From Planctomycetaceae bacterium (GTDB lineage: Bacteria > Planctomycetota > Phycisphaerae > SM23-33): a stretch of DNA of 5,713 nt. The DNA is taken from the NCBI GenBank assembly GCA_021371965.1, contig JAJFVE010000023.1, positions 1 through 5,713 of the forward strand, given 5' to 3'. The position numbers and the translations under genes are program-made. Shown here piece after piece: positions 1 through 5,122 of the stretch. Under the pieces are notes generated by a model. That model was not told where the DNA came from. It was given only the letters and a program-made list of their open reading frames with translations, and did no database searches. How positions within the stretch are numbered: the stretch's first letter is position 1; the number at the start of each line of letters is the position of its first letter.

Positions 1-1
1 G

Positions 2-1033
2 GTCTACTCGGCCAGCGAGGTCGCCCGCGAGGAGTTCGCCGACTATGACCTGACGGTGCGCGGGGCGGTTTCGATCGGGCGGCGGCTGATGGACCCGCTG
101 GCCGAGCTGGTGAAGATCGACCCCAAGAGCATCGGCGTGGGGCAGTACCAGCACGACGTCGACCAGGGCGCCCTGAAGCACTCGCTCGACGACGTGGTCT
201 CGAGCTGCGTCAACGCCGTCGGCGTCGAAGTCAACACCGCCAGCAAGGAACTGCTTAGCTACGTGGCCGGGCTCAGCGCGCGGCTGGCCGCCAACGTCGT
301 GGCGTACCGCAACGAGAACGGCGCCCTGAAAAGCCGCGCGGAACTGCTCAAAGTCTCGGGCATGGGGCCCAAGACGTTCGAGCAGGCCGCGGGCTTTCTG
401 CGCATCCGCTCCAGCACCAACCCGCTCGACGCCAGCGCCGTGCATCCGGAGCGATATCCTCTGGTCGAGGCCATGGCCAAGGACGCCGGCTGCAGCGTGG
501 CCGACCTGATGGCAAAGCCGGAACTGCGCGAGAAGATCGACCTCAAGCGATACGTCAGCGAGACCGTCGGCATGCCCACGCTGACGGACATCATGGCCGA
601 GCTGGCCAAGCCCGGGCGCGACCCGCGCGAAAAGTTCGAGGCCTTCAGCTTCGCCGACGGCGTGCGCAGCGTGGGCGACCTGCAGCCGGGCATGAAGTTG
701 CCGGGCATCGTCACCAACGTGGCGGCGTTCGGCGCTTTCGTCGACATCGGCGTACACCAGGACGGCCTGGTGCATATCAGCGAGCTATCCGACCGGTTCG
801 TGAAGGACCCCTCGGAAGTCGTGAAAGTCCAGCAGCGCGTGATGGTGACGGTGATGGCCGTCGATACGCAGCGCAACCGCATCTCGCTGTCGCTCAAGAC
901 CAACCCGGGCCAGAAGACCGCCCCGCCGCGCGAAGCGGGAAACTCCAAACCTCACGAAAGCGACAAGCGCAAAGGCAAAGACCCGCCCAAACCCCAAGGC
1001 GGCGGTTGGTTCTCCGATCTGCTGAAGCAGTAG
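2..1033 (+). CDS. tex: Transcription accessory protein Tex, C-terminal part (5' end outside window)
   Basis: Tex (YhgF in E. coli) is a cytoplasmic nucleic-acid-binding protein of the transcription machinery, normally about 750-800 residues. The frame is open from base 2, so 343 C-terminal residues are present and the start is missing. The fragment opens at the end of the YqgF/RNase H-like domain (VYSASEVAREEF) and carries the family hallmark DPLAELVKIDPKSIGVGQYQ at about residues 31-50. Helix-hairpin-helix DNA-binding segments follow (about 77-135, with ELLKVSGMGPKTFEQAAGF). A complete S1 RNA-binding domain (about 227-300) starts near GMKLPGIVTNVAAFGAFVDI and includes GLVHISELSDRFV. The last 40 residues are a Lys/Pro-rich, probably disordered tail. 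The TAG stop at 1031-1033 lies inside the leader of the first hairpin repeat downstream. The next gene is convergent. The family call is very secure. Its specific role in this organism is not shown by the sequence. Confidence 0.96.
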   Translation, partial: VYSASEVAREEFADYDLTVRGAVSIGRRLMDPLAELVKIDPKSIGVGQYQHDVDQGALKHSLDDVVSSCVNAVGVEVNTASKELLSYVAGLSARLAANVVAYRNENGALKSRAELLKVSGMGPKTFEQAAGFLRIRSSTNPLDASAVHPERYPLVEAMAKDAGCSVADLMAKPELREKIDLKRYVSETVGMPTLTDIMAELAKPGRDPREKFEAFSFADGVRSVGDLQPGMKLPGIVTNVAAFGAFVDIGVHQDGLVHISELSDRFVKDPSEVVKVQQRVMVTVMAVDTQRNRISLSLKTNPGQKTAPPREAGNSKPHESDKRKGKDPPKPQGGGWFSDLLKQ

Positions 1034-1148
1034 CATGGGCGTCCCGCCCATGAGTAGCACGGGCATCCTGCCCGTGCTCTTATGTGGCATGGGCGTCTCG
1101 CCCATGCTCTTGCTTTTGTTTCTATCTCTGCACGGGTATCTGCCCGTG
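1029..1148. repeat. Cluster of four short hairpin repeats between convergent tex and surE
   Basis: Four small inverted repeats lie in about 120 bases. Unit 1 has an 8-bp stem, CATGGGCG (1034-1041) with CGCCCATG (1045-1052), and loop TCC. Unit 2 has a 10-bp stem, AGCACGGGCA (1056-1065) with TGCCCGTGCT (1069-1078), and loop TCC. Unit 3 has a 9-bp stem, GCATGGGCG (1087-1095) with CGCCCATGC (1099-1107), and loop TCT. Unit 4 is degenerate: CACGGG (1131-1136) with CCCGTG (1143-1148), loop TATCTG. Units 1 and 2 also share the leader AGTAGCA (1029-1035, 1053-1059), which gives a 24-base period. On the + strand they translate as MGVPPM, TGILPV and MGVSPM. I recognise this kind of repeat from planctomycete genomes, but no database search was done. 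They probably act as structured 3' ends for both flanking transcripts. Confidence 0.9.
1087..1124 (+). terminator. Possible terminator of tex (hairpin unit 3 plus T-rich tract)
   Basis: The 9-bp GC-rich stem at 1087-1107 with a three-base loop is followed on the + strand by a T-rich stretch (CTCTTGCTTTTGTTTCT, 1107-1123). This resembles a Rho-independent terminator, although the T-run is interrupted by G and C. Units 1 and 2 upstream lack a following T-tract. It is downstream of tex and would also lie antisense to the 3' trailer of surE. Confidence 0.45.
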
Positions 1149-1155
1149 TTACGAA

Positions 1156-1935
1156 TTACGCCGGCGGGGCGCCCCAGGGGATTTCTTCCAGCTTGGCCAT
1201 GTTCGTGCGGCTGGTCAGGTCCACGTGCAGGGGCGTGATGGTGATATAACCTTCGTCAAGGGCCGTCACGTCGGTCTCGTGCTCGGTGGGGAAGAACCCG
1301 TACGTTTCGCTCAGTCGGTACGCGCGGCCGGGGGCGCTTTCATCCACGAGATGGTATCGGTCGTCCAGCCCGGCGGTGGACTGGCAGCACACGCGCACCC
1401 CGATGGGCCAGCCTTCCTTGAGCAGGGGGATGTTCACGTTGATGACGACCTCGCGCGACATCGGCCCGGCCAGCAGGCGGTCGAGCACCCAGCGGCACAG
1501 GCGGCTGCAGCGGGCGAAGTCGGCCGTCCCGCCGGTCATCTTGGCCGAGAACGCCACCGCTGGAATGCCGCACATGACCGCCTCGACGGCCGCGGCGACC
1601 GTGCCGCTGTAGAACACGTTGACGCCCACGTTGGCCCCGGCGTTGATGCCCGACAGCACCAGGTCCGGCGCCGCCTCCATCAGGTTCCGCACGGCCAGCC
1701 GCACGCAGTCGGCGGGTCGGCCGTCGATGCTGATCCCGTCGAAGCTCCACGCCCCCTCACCCACGTGTACGTGCTGCACCGTCAGCGGATGCGTCAGCGT
1801 GATGGCGTGCCCGGCCGCCGACTGCGGCGTGTCCGGCGCCACGACCGTCACCTCGCCGACATCGGCCACACAAGACCGCAGTGCCGCCAGCCCGGGGGCG
1901 AGAATACCGTCGTCATTGCAGACCAGAATCTTCAT
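1156..1935 (-). CDS. surE: SurE, 5'/3'-nucleotidase (survival protein)
   Basis: SurE is a cytoplasmic, metal-dependent phosphatase that removes phosphate from nucleoside 5'- and 3'-monophosphates, with additional exopolyphosphatase activity in some members. The 259-residue product has the usual family length. The metal site is intact: NDDG at 7-10 supplies Asp8 and Asp9, Ser39 lies in APDTPQSA, and Asn98 lies in LVLSGINAGANVG. The FYSGTVAAAVEA helix region and GIPAVAFS (123-130) also match the family. The ATG at 1935 places the conserved MKILVCNDDG at the N-terminus. No convincing Shine-Dalgarno sequence precedes it. The start instead overlaps the stop of the upstream membrane-protein gene as ATGA (1932-1935), which points to translational coupling. 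It is the last gene of the minus-strand run and ends 7 bases before the degenerate hairpin unit 4. Family certain; physiological role here unknown. Confidence 0.96.
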   Translation of the reverse strand: MKILVCNDDGILAPGLAALRSCVADVGEVTVVAPDTPQSAAGHAITLTHPLTVQHVHVGEGAWSFDGISIDGRPADCVRLAVRNLMEAAPDLVLSGINAGANVGVNVFYSGTVAAAVEAVMCGIPAVAFSAKMTGGTADFARCSRLCRWVLDRLLAGPMSREVVINVNIPLLKEGWPIGVRVCCQSTAGLDDRYHLVDESAPGRAYRLSETYGFFPTEHETDVTALDEGYITITPLHVDLTSRTNMAKLEEIPWGAPPA

Positions 1936-2744
1936 TGCAGAAGATTATGCCACCAGTAGGGAAACGACAAGAAGAAGCGGCACGGGCATTTCCAGATCAC
2001 CACAGCCGCGAAGATCGTCATGAGGCTCAGGCTGAAGACCAAATCCCCTCTGGTATTGTCGATCGCGCGCGAATGAAGGCTCGTCAGGTCCCCCGAATAA
2101 CGATATCCAATTGTCGCGGCCAGCAAACACAAGGCGAGCTTGGCCGTCGGGAACTGCAAATTCAAAGTATCGTGTTCAAATGTAATGGCGTAACCAAGCC
2201 ATCGAAAAGCTTCATAGAGAATCACCACGGCGCTGACGATAATGAGCAGATGCCCGATCTTCGCCTGCCCTTGATTCAGTCGCAGCAGCGACGTACTCAG
2301 CCCCGCTGCAATCAAAAAAAAGATGATTAGAGTGACCCCAACAACACCAAGAACCCATGCGGTCGTTTCCAGCGGCCCTGGCCTGCGCATGGCCACATCG
2401 AGCCTTTGTATCCAGAACCAACTCAGGTCGACAACGACCACCGCCGCCAGGACAAAGGCATAGAAGGTCCAGCGGCTCTTGCGAAACCAAAGCCAGATCG
2501 TCAATCCAAGGGGGATGGCCAATCGCGTCACTAGAGCAAGGAGGCTTTCGGTAAAGGGGGAACATGCCGGTTCAATTTTCCAACTTATAAACCCATGGTA
2601 GAAGGGGATGAACGAAACGCCTGACTCTCGGCCTCCAAAGACTGCGCCCCAGATCAGGAAAGCTAATACATGAAGGACGAGGTTCGCATTAACGGCGAAG
2701 AGGATCGTGGCCCCAAGAATAATTCCTTTGCGAAGCGTGGGCAT
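1932..2744 (-). CDS. Unrecognised multi-pass membrane protein, coupled to surE
   Basis: I do not recognise a family for this 270-residue protein. It is strongly hydrophobic, with about seven likely membrane segments near residues 8-34, 66-87, 94-112, 127-150, 164-186, 197-214 and 233-251. The Arg/Lys-containing loops between them include WFRKSRW (85-91) and RRPGP (120-124). I see no catalytic motif. The frame also allows a TTG start at 2774 and an ATG at 2747. I chose the ATG at 2744 because GAGG (2753-2750) is 5 bases upstream of it, and because this leaves 22 bases after the preceding gene instead of an overlap. The stop overlaps the surE start by 4 bases (ATGA). Base composition is clearly lower in GC than its neighbours; for example, 2161-2220 has 23 G/C of 60. 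That suggests a later arrival or relaxed constraint. Real gene: likely. Function: unknown. Confidence 0.78.
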   Translation of the reverse strand: MPTLRKGIILGATILFAVNANLVLHVLAFLIWGAVFGGRESGVSFIPFYHGFISWKIEPACSPFTESLLALVTRLAIPLGLTIWLWFRKSRWTFYAFVLAAVVVVDLSWFWIQRLDVAMRRPGPLETTAWVLGVVGVTLIIFFLIAAGLSTSLLRLNQGQAKIGHLLIIVSAVVILYEAFRWLGYAITFEHDTLNLQFPTAKLALCLLAATIGYRYSGDLTSLHSRAIDNTRGDLVFSLSLMTIFAAVVIWKCPCRFFLSFPYWWHNLLQ

Positions 2745-2766
2745 CATTGCCTCGTGCAACAAGAAG

Positions 2767-3456
2767 TCATTCAACGATCAGATCGTTTGGCAATTCATCG
2801 GGATTGGCACCCTTGGGCGGGAGCTTGTCGGCCAGCAGCGATTTCAACTGCCCCAGCGCCTTGACGTAGGCGTCGGCGACAGCATCGCCGTGCCCGGTAT
2901 GAAGCCCAGCCACCAGCGTGTCGACGGCGGCCTGCCAGTCCTGCGTCGTCACGACGGCGTTGACGGCCGAATCCCCATAGACCAGTGCCATGCGCTCGAA
3001 GAGGAACCCCGCCAGGAGCATTCCCGTGCTGCCCTGCGTCTTATGCATGCGGTGATGGACGAACAGGGTCTCGGCGCGCTCGAAGGCGGCCTGCTGCCGC
3101 TCGGCGGCAGGTACCAGCCGTGAGGCGACCCATCGCACCTTGCCCAGCAGGGCTCCGAGCACGAAGATGATCGGCCCGCCGATGACCCAGGGGGTCCAAC
3201 TGCTCAGCAGCGTGACCCACGGCGCCCACGTGCGCGCGGCCATGATCGTACAGACAGTGATCGCCGCCCCGGCCACTATGCCGTATGCCGCCAGCGCCGC
3301 CGCGCCGGCCAGCAGCTCGACGCGATAATAAGGCCGCGCGGTGTCCACCAGCGCCGCGACAACCTCGGCGTTTGTCGTGCGCTCCAGATCGACGATAGCC
3401 GCCCGCACGCGGGCCTTCTGGTCGTCATTGAGCAGTGTCGCTGCGATGTTCTTCAT
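2767..3456 (-). CDS. TPM-type membrane protein, second TPM gene of a LemA cluster
   Basis: This 229-residue protein resembles the second, cytoplasm-facing type of TPM-domain protein found beside LemA and YgcG-like genes. The N-terminus (about 1-45, LLNDDQKARVRAAIVDLERT and NAEVVAALVDTARPYYR) looks like the start of a TPM domain. Two or three membrane segments follow (about 47-73 and 80-105). The second part contains HKTQGSTGMLLAGFLFERMALVYGD-like family features at about 138-162, and the end PDELPNDLIVE (219-229) is typical of these proteins. The same frame is open back to 3564, but those 36 extra residues are an Ala-rich shadow of the neighbouring glycine tail. I placed the start at ATG 3456, where GGTGA (3465-3461) lies 4 bases upstream. 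The gap to the preceding gene is 4 bases. Biochemical activity is unproven; the Pfam name 'TPM phosphatase' rests on few members. Confidence 0.85.
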   Translation of the reverse strand: MKNIAATLLNDDQKARVRAAIVDLERTTNAEVVAALVDTARPYYRVELLAGAAALAAYGIVAGAAITVCTIMAARTWAPWVTLLSSWTPWVIGGPIIFVLGALLGKVRWVASRLVPAAERQQAAFERAETLFVHHRMHKTQGSTGMLLAGFLFERMALVYGDSAVNAVVTTQDWQAAVDTLVAGLHTGHGDAVADAYVKALGQLKSLLADKLPPKGANPDELPNDLIVE

Positions 3457-3460
3457 GTCG

Positions 3461-4330
3461 TCACCAGCTTCCCGAGGCTCCGCCGCCGCCACTGCTGCCG
3501 CCGCCGAATCCGCCAAAGCCCCCGCCGCCACCGCCGCTGCTCCAGCCGCCGCCGGAGCCGCCAAGGAATCCTCCGCTGCGGCCGCCCGAGGCGCCCAGAC
3601 CCTTCATGAACGCGATGATCGCAAACAGCCAGAAGAAAGCCGCCATGCACGACCAGATCAGCAGCCAGATTACCGCGATGGCGACGATCAGCCCCAGCAA
3701 CCCGCCCATCTTGTGCTTCTTCCACAGCAGGCCCGCAATGCCTCCGCCGATCATGGCGACGATCGCGCCCAGGAAGAAGCGGCCTTCGCCAAGATTGTCG
3801 AAGTCGCGCTGCCAGCGGCTTGAGGCATCGAACTCCCCGGTGAGCACCTTGGCGATGGCCTCGCAGCCGGCGTTGATGCCTCCGGCGTAGTCGCCGCTCT
3901 TGAAGGCCGGCGTGATCTCGTATCGGATGATGTCGCCGCACGTGCCGTCGGTCAGCTTGCCCTCGACGCCGTAGCCCGCCTGAATGCGCAGCTTGCGGTC
4001 TTTGACGGCCACCAGCAGCAGCACGCCGTTGTCCTTGCCCTTCTGGCCGATCTTCCAGGTGTCGAAAACTTTCAGGGCGTAATCCTCGATCGGCTCGCCG
4101 CCGAGCGTGTCGACCGTCAGCACGGCGATCTGGACGAACGGCGTGCCCTCGGCATAGCCGCGCAACTTCTGCTCCAGGCTGGTGCGCTGCTGGGCATTGA
4201 GCACGCCCGCGCGGTCGTTGACGAAACCTTGCGCTGCAGCCACAGGCGGGGCGTCGGCCCCTGCCGCCGCCAGCACCGGCACGCACACGGCCAGCGCAAC
4301 GGCGATGATGCTGTTGAGTCGCTTAGTCAA
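3461..4330 (-). CDS. YgcG-like TPM-domain protein with signal peptide and glycine-rich tail
   Basis: The 289-residue product has the standard YgcG-type layout. A signal peptide covers about 1-25 (basic MTKR, a hydrophobic core, then AAAGADA). A TPM domain covers about 33-165, with FVNDRAGVLNAQQ, VFDTWKIGQKGKDNGVLLLVA (88-108, core WKIGQKGKDNG) and the signature RIQAGYGVEGKLTD (115-128). Hydrophobic segments lie at about 185-203 and 208-243. A glycine/serine-rich tail (246-289) ends in GGGGASGSW, a typical ending for this family. The domain should be outside the cytoplasmic membrane. The start is a TTG at 4330; no ATG in this region would keep the signal peptide. The TTG overlaps the lemA stop by 8 bases and has only a weak GGTGA upstream, so it is probably coupled to lemA translation. 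The family call is strong. The enzymatic role of TPM domains remains uncertain. Confidence 0.92.
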   Translation of the reverse strand: MTKRLNSIIAVALAVCVPVLAAAGADAPPVAAAQGFVNDRAGVLNAQQRTSLEQKLRGYAEGTPFVQIAVLTVDTLGGEPIEDYALKVFDTWKIGQKGKDNGVLLLVAVKDRKLRIQAGYGVEGKLTDGTCGDIIRYEITPAFKSGDYAGGINAGCEAIAKVLTGEFDASSRWQRDFDNLGEGRFFLGAIVAMIGGGIAGLLWKKHKMGGLLGLIVAIAVIWLLIWSCMAAFFWLFAIIAFMKGLGASGGRSGGFLGGSGGGWSSGGGGGGFGGFGGGSSGGGGASGSW

Positions 4331-4955
4331 ACTTCACCGTCGGCGCGGTGGCCGCGCGCTCCTCGGCCTTGAAGTACTGGGCTTCCTTGAAGCCGGCGCG
4401 GTCGGCGACCATCGAGGCGAAGAACCCGCGGCGCGTGGTGTTGTAGTCGCGAGCGGCGTCGTTGAACCGCTTGCGAGCGACGGCGATGCGATTCTCCGTG
4501 CCGGCCAGCTCGTCCTGCAGGCGCAGGAAGCTGTTGTTGGCCTTGAGATCGGGATAGCGCTCGACGACCACCATCAGCCGCGACAAGGCCGAGGTCAGCT
4601 CCGACTGGGCCTGCTGGAATTTCTGGAACTGCTCGGGGTTGGTCACCTGGTCGGCCTTGATGACCGTCTGGGAGGCCTTGGCCCGCGCCTCGATGACGGC
4701 CGTCAGCGTCGACTTCTCGAAGTCGGCGTAGCCCTTGACCGTCGAGACGAGGTTGGGGATCAGGTCCATGCGGCGCTGGTAGGTCGTCTCGACGTCGCCC
4801 CAGGCGCTCTTGACGCCCTCGTCCAGCCGCACCAGCGTGTTGTACGTCGAGATGTAGTACATCACGGCCGAAAGGACGATCAACGCAATAACGACCAGGG
4901 CGATGATCCACCCGGCGACCTTGCCCGACGAACGATGAAGTTGCAGCGCATTCAT
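4323..4955 (-). CDS. lemA: LemA family membrane protein
   Basis: LemA proteins are small, single-pass membrane proteins with a long helical domain. They are widespread, usually encoded beside TPM-domain proteins, and their molecular role is unclear. This 210-residue product has a short N-terminal part, one membrane helix (about 13-35) and the complete family signature: YNTLVRLDEGVKSAWGDV (38-55), YQRRMDLIPNLVSTVKGYA (59-77), ERYPDLKANNSFLRLQDEL (132-150) and TENRIAVARKRFNDAARDYN (153-172). The frame extends to 5012, but the ATG at 4955 has a good Shine-Dalgarno (AAAGGA, 4967-4962) six bases upstream and gives the usual length, so I chose it. It is the first gene of the compact minus-strand run. 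A terminator for the upstream gene and an AT-rich leader containing a small hairpin precede it, so the operon promoter should lie in 4997-5046. Confidence 0.95.
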   Translation of the reverse strand: MNALQLHRSSGKVAGWIIALVVIALIVLSAVMYYISTYNTLVRLDEGVKSAWGDVETTYQRRMDLIPNLVSTVKGYADFEKSTLTAVIEARAKASQTVIKADQVTNPEQFQKFQQAQSELTSALSRLMVVVERYPDLKANNSFLRLQDELAGTENRIAVARKRFNDAARDYNTTRRGFFASMVADRAGFKEAQYFKAEERAATAPTVKFD

Positions 4956-4960
4956 GACAT

Positions 4961-4967
4961 TTCCTTT
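4961..4967 (-). promoter_or_regulatory. Ribosome binding site deciding the lemA start
   Basis: The minus strand reads AAAGGAAATGTCATG up to the start codon at 4955, putting the AAAGGA core (4967-4962) six bases before the ATG. It supports 4955 over the in-frame ATG at 4970 and the open-frame start at 5012. Few other genes in this window have such a clear Shine-Dalgarno. Confidence 0.75.
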
Positions 4968-4979
4968 CATATATCCCGC

Positions 4980-4996
4980 GCCGGCATCCCGCCGGC
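4980..4996 (-). repeat. Small hairpin in the lemA leader, akin to the 1029-1148 repeats
   Basis: GCCGGC (4980-4985) and GCCGGC (4991-4996) flank ATCCC, so the leader can form a 6-bp stem with a 5-base loop about 12 bases before the Shine-Dalgarno. The core GGCATCCCGCC is almost the same as GGCATCCTGCC of hairpin unit 2 at 1062-1072. On the + strand it translates as AGIPPA, again in the style of the other repeats. It has no T-tract in either direction, so it is probably not a terminator. It could affect mRNA stability or ribosome access. Confidence 0.6.
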
Positions 4997-5046
4997 CCCA
5001 GTACGACCACAAAAAGAATATGCAAATCCACCGAAAACTTATACAG
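4997..5046 (-). promoter_or_regulatory. Presumed promoter region of the lemA-surE operon
   Basis: The bases between the upstream terminator and the lemA leader hairpin are AT-rich compared with the surroundings. The minus strand contains TATAAG (5043-5038) and TATTCT (5020-5015), both partial matches to a -10 box. I cannot find a good -35 box at a standard distance from either. The position is right for a promoter because a terminator precedes it and a compact gene run follows. The exact elements are not established. Confidence 0.25.
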
Positions 5047-5081
5047 AAAAGCGGCGGGCCGAGGTGTTCTCGACCCGCCGC
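5045..5081 (-). terminator. Rho-independent terminator of the isomerase-like gene
   Basis: GCGGCGGG (5051-5058) pairs with CCCGCCGC (5074-5081). After one mismatch, CGAG (5060-5063) pairs with CTCG (5069-5072), leaving a five-base loop. In the minus direction the stem is followed directly by TTTTCTGTAT (5050-5041). It lies about 42 bases after the TGA of the isomerase-like gene and just before the lemA leader. It separates the two transcription units. Confidence 0.82.
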
Positions 5082-5089
5082 TGTTGTTC

Positions 5090-5120
5090 CCGGCTACCGG
5101 CTACTGGCTACCGGCTACTA
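5090..5120. repeat. 7-base tandem repeat (CCGGCTA), four copies
   Basis: On the + strand the units are CCGGCTA (5090-5096), CCGGCTA (5097-5103), CTGGCTA (5104-5110) and CCGGCTA (5111-5117), followed by a partial CTA. One base differs in the third copy. It fills the gap between the isomerase stop codon (5123) and its terminator stem. No function is apparent; it may be a slipped-strand expansion. Confidence 0.85.
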
Positions 5121-5122
5121 AA

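Noticed and set aside
1029..1148. CRISPR-like array
   Set aside because: The repeats are only 19-24 bases, mostly palindrome, with no regular unique spacers and no cas genes nearby.
1035..1238. Small + strand open frame starting MGVPPM...TGILPV
   Set aside because: Its first third is just the translated hairpin repeats and the rest overlaps surE antisense. No ribosome binding site or protein-like composition was seen.
1084..1959. Long + strand open frame (291 codons) opposite surE
   Set aside because: It is the antisense shadow of surE in high-GC DNA. The product is His/Arg/Gly-rich with no family likeness, whereas the opposite strand has every SurE motif.
3457..3564. 36-residue N-terminal extension of the second TPM protein
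   Set aside because: The Ala-rich stretch is the glycine-rich tail of the upstream gene read in another frame. An ATG with a plausible GGTGA is present at 3456, and the family-like sequence begins there.
3435..3890. Proline-rich + strand open frame opposite the glycine tail
   Set aside because: GGC/GGN codons for glycine read as proline/alanine codons on the other strand. This is a compositional shadow.
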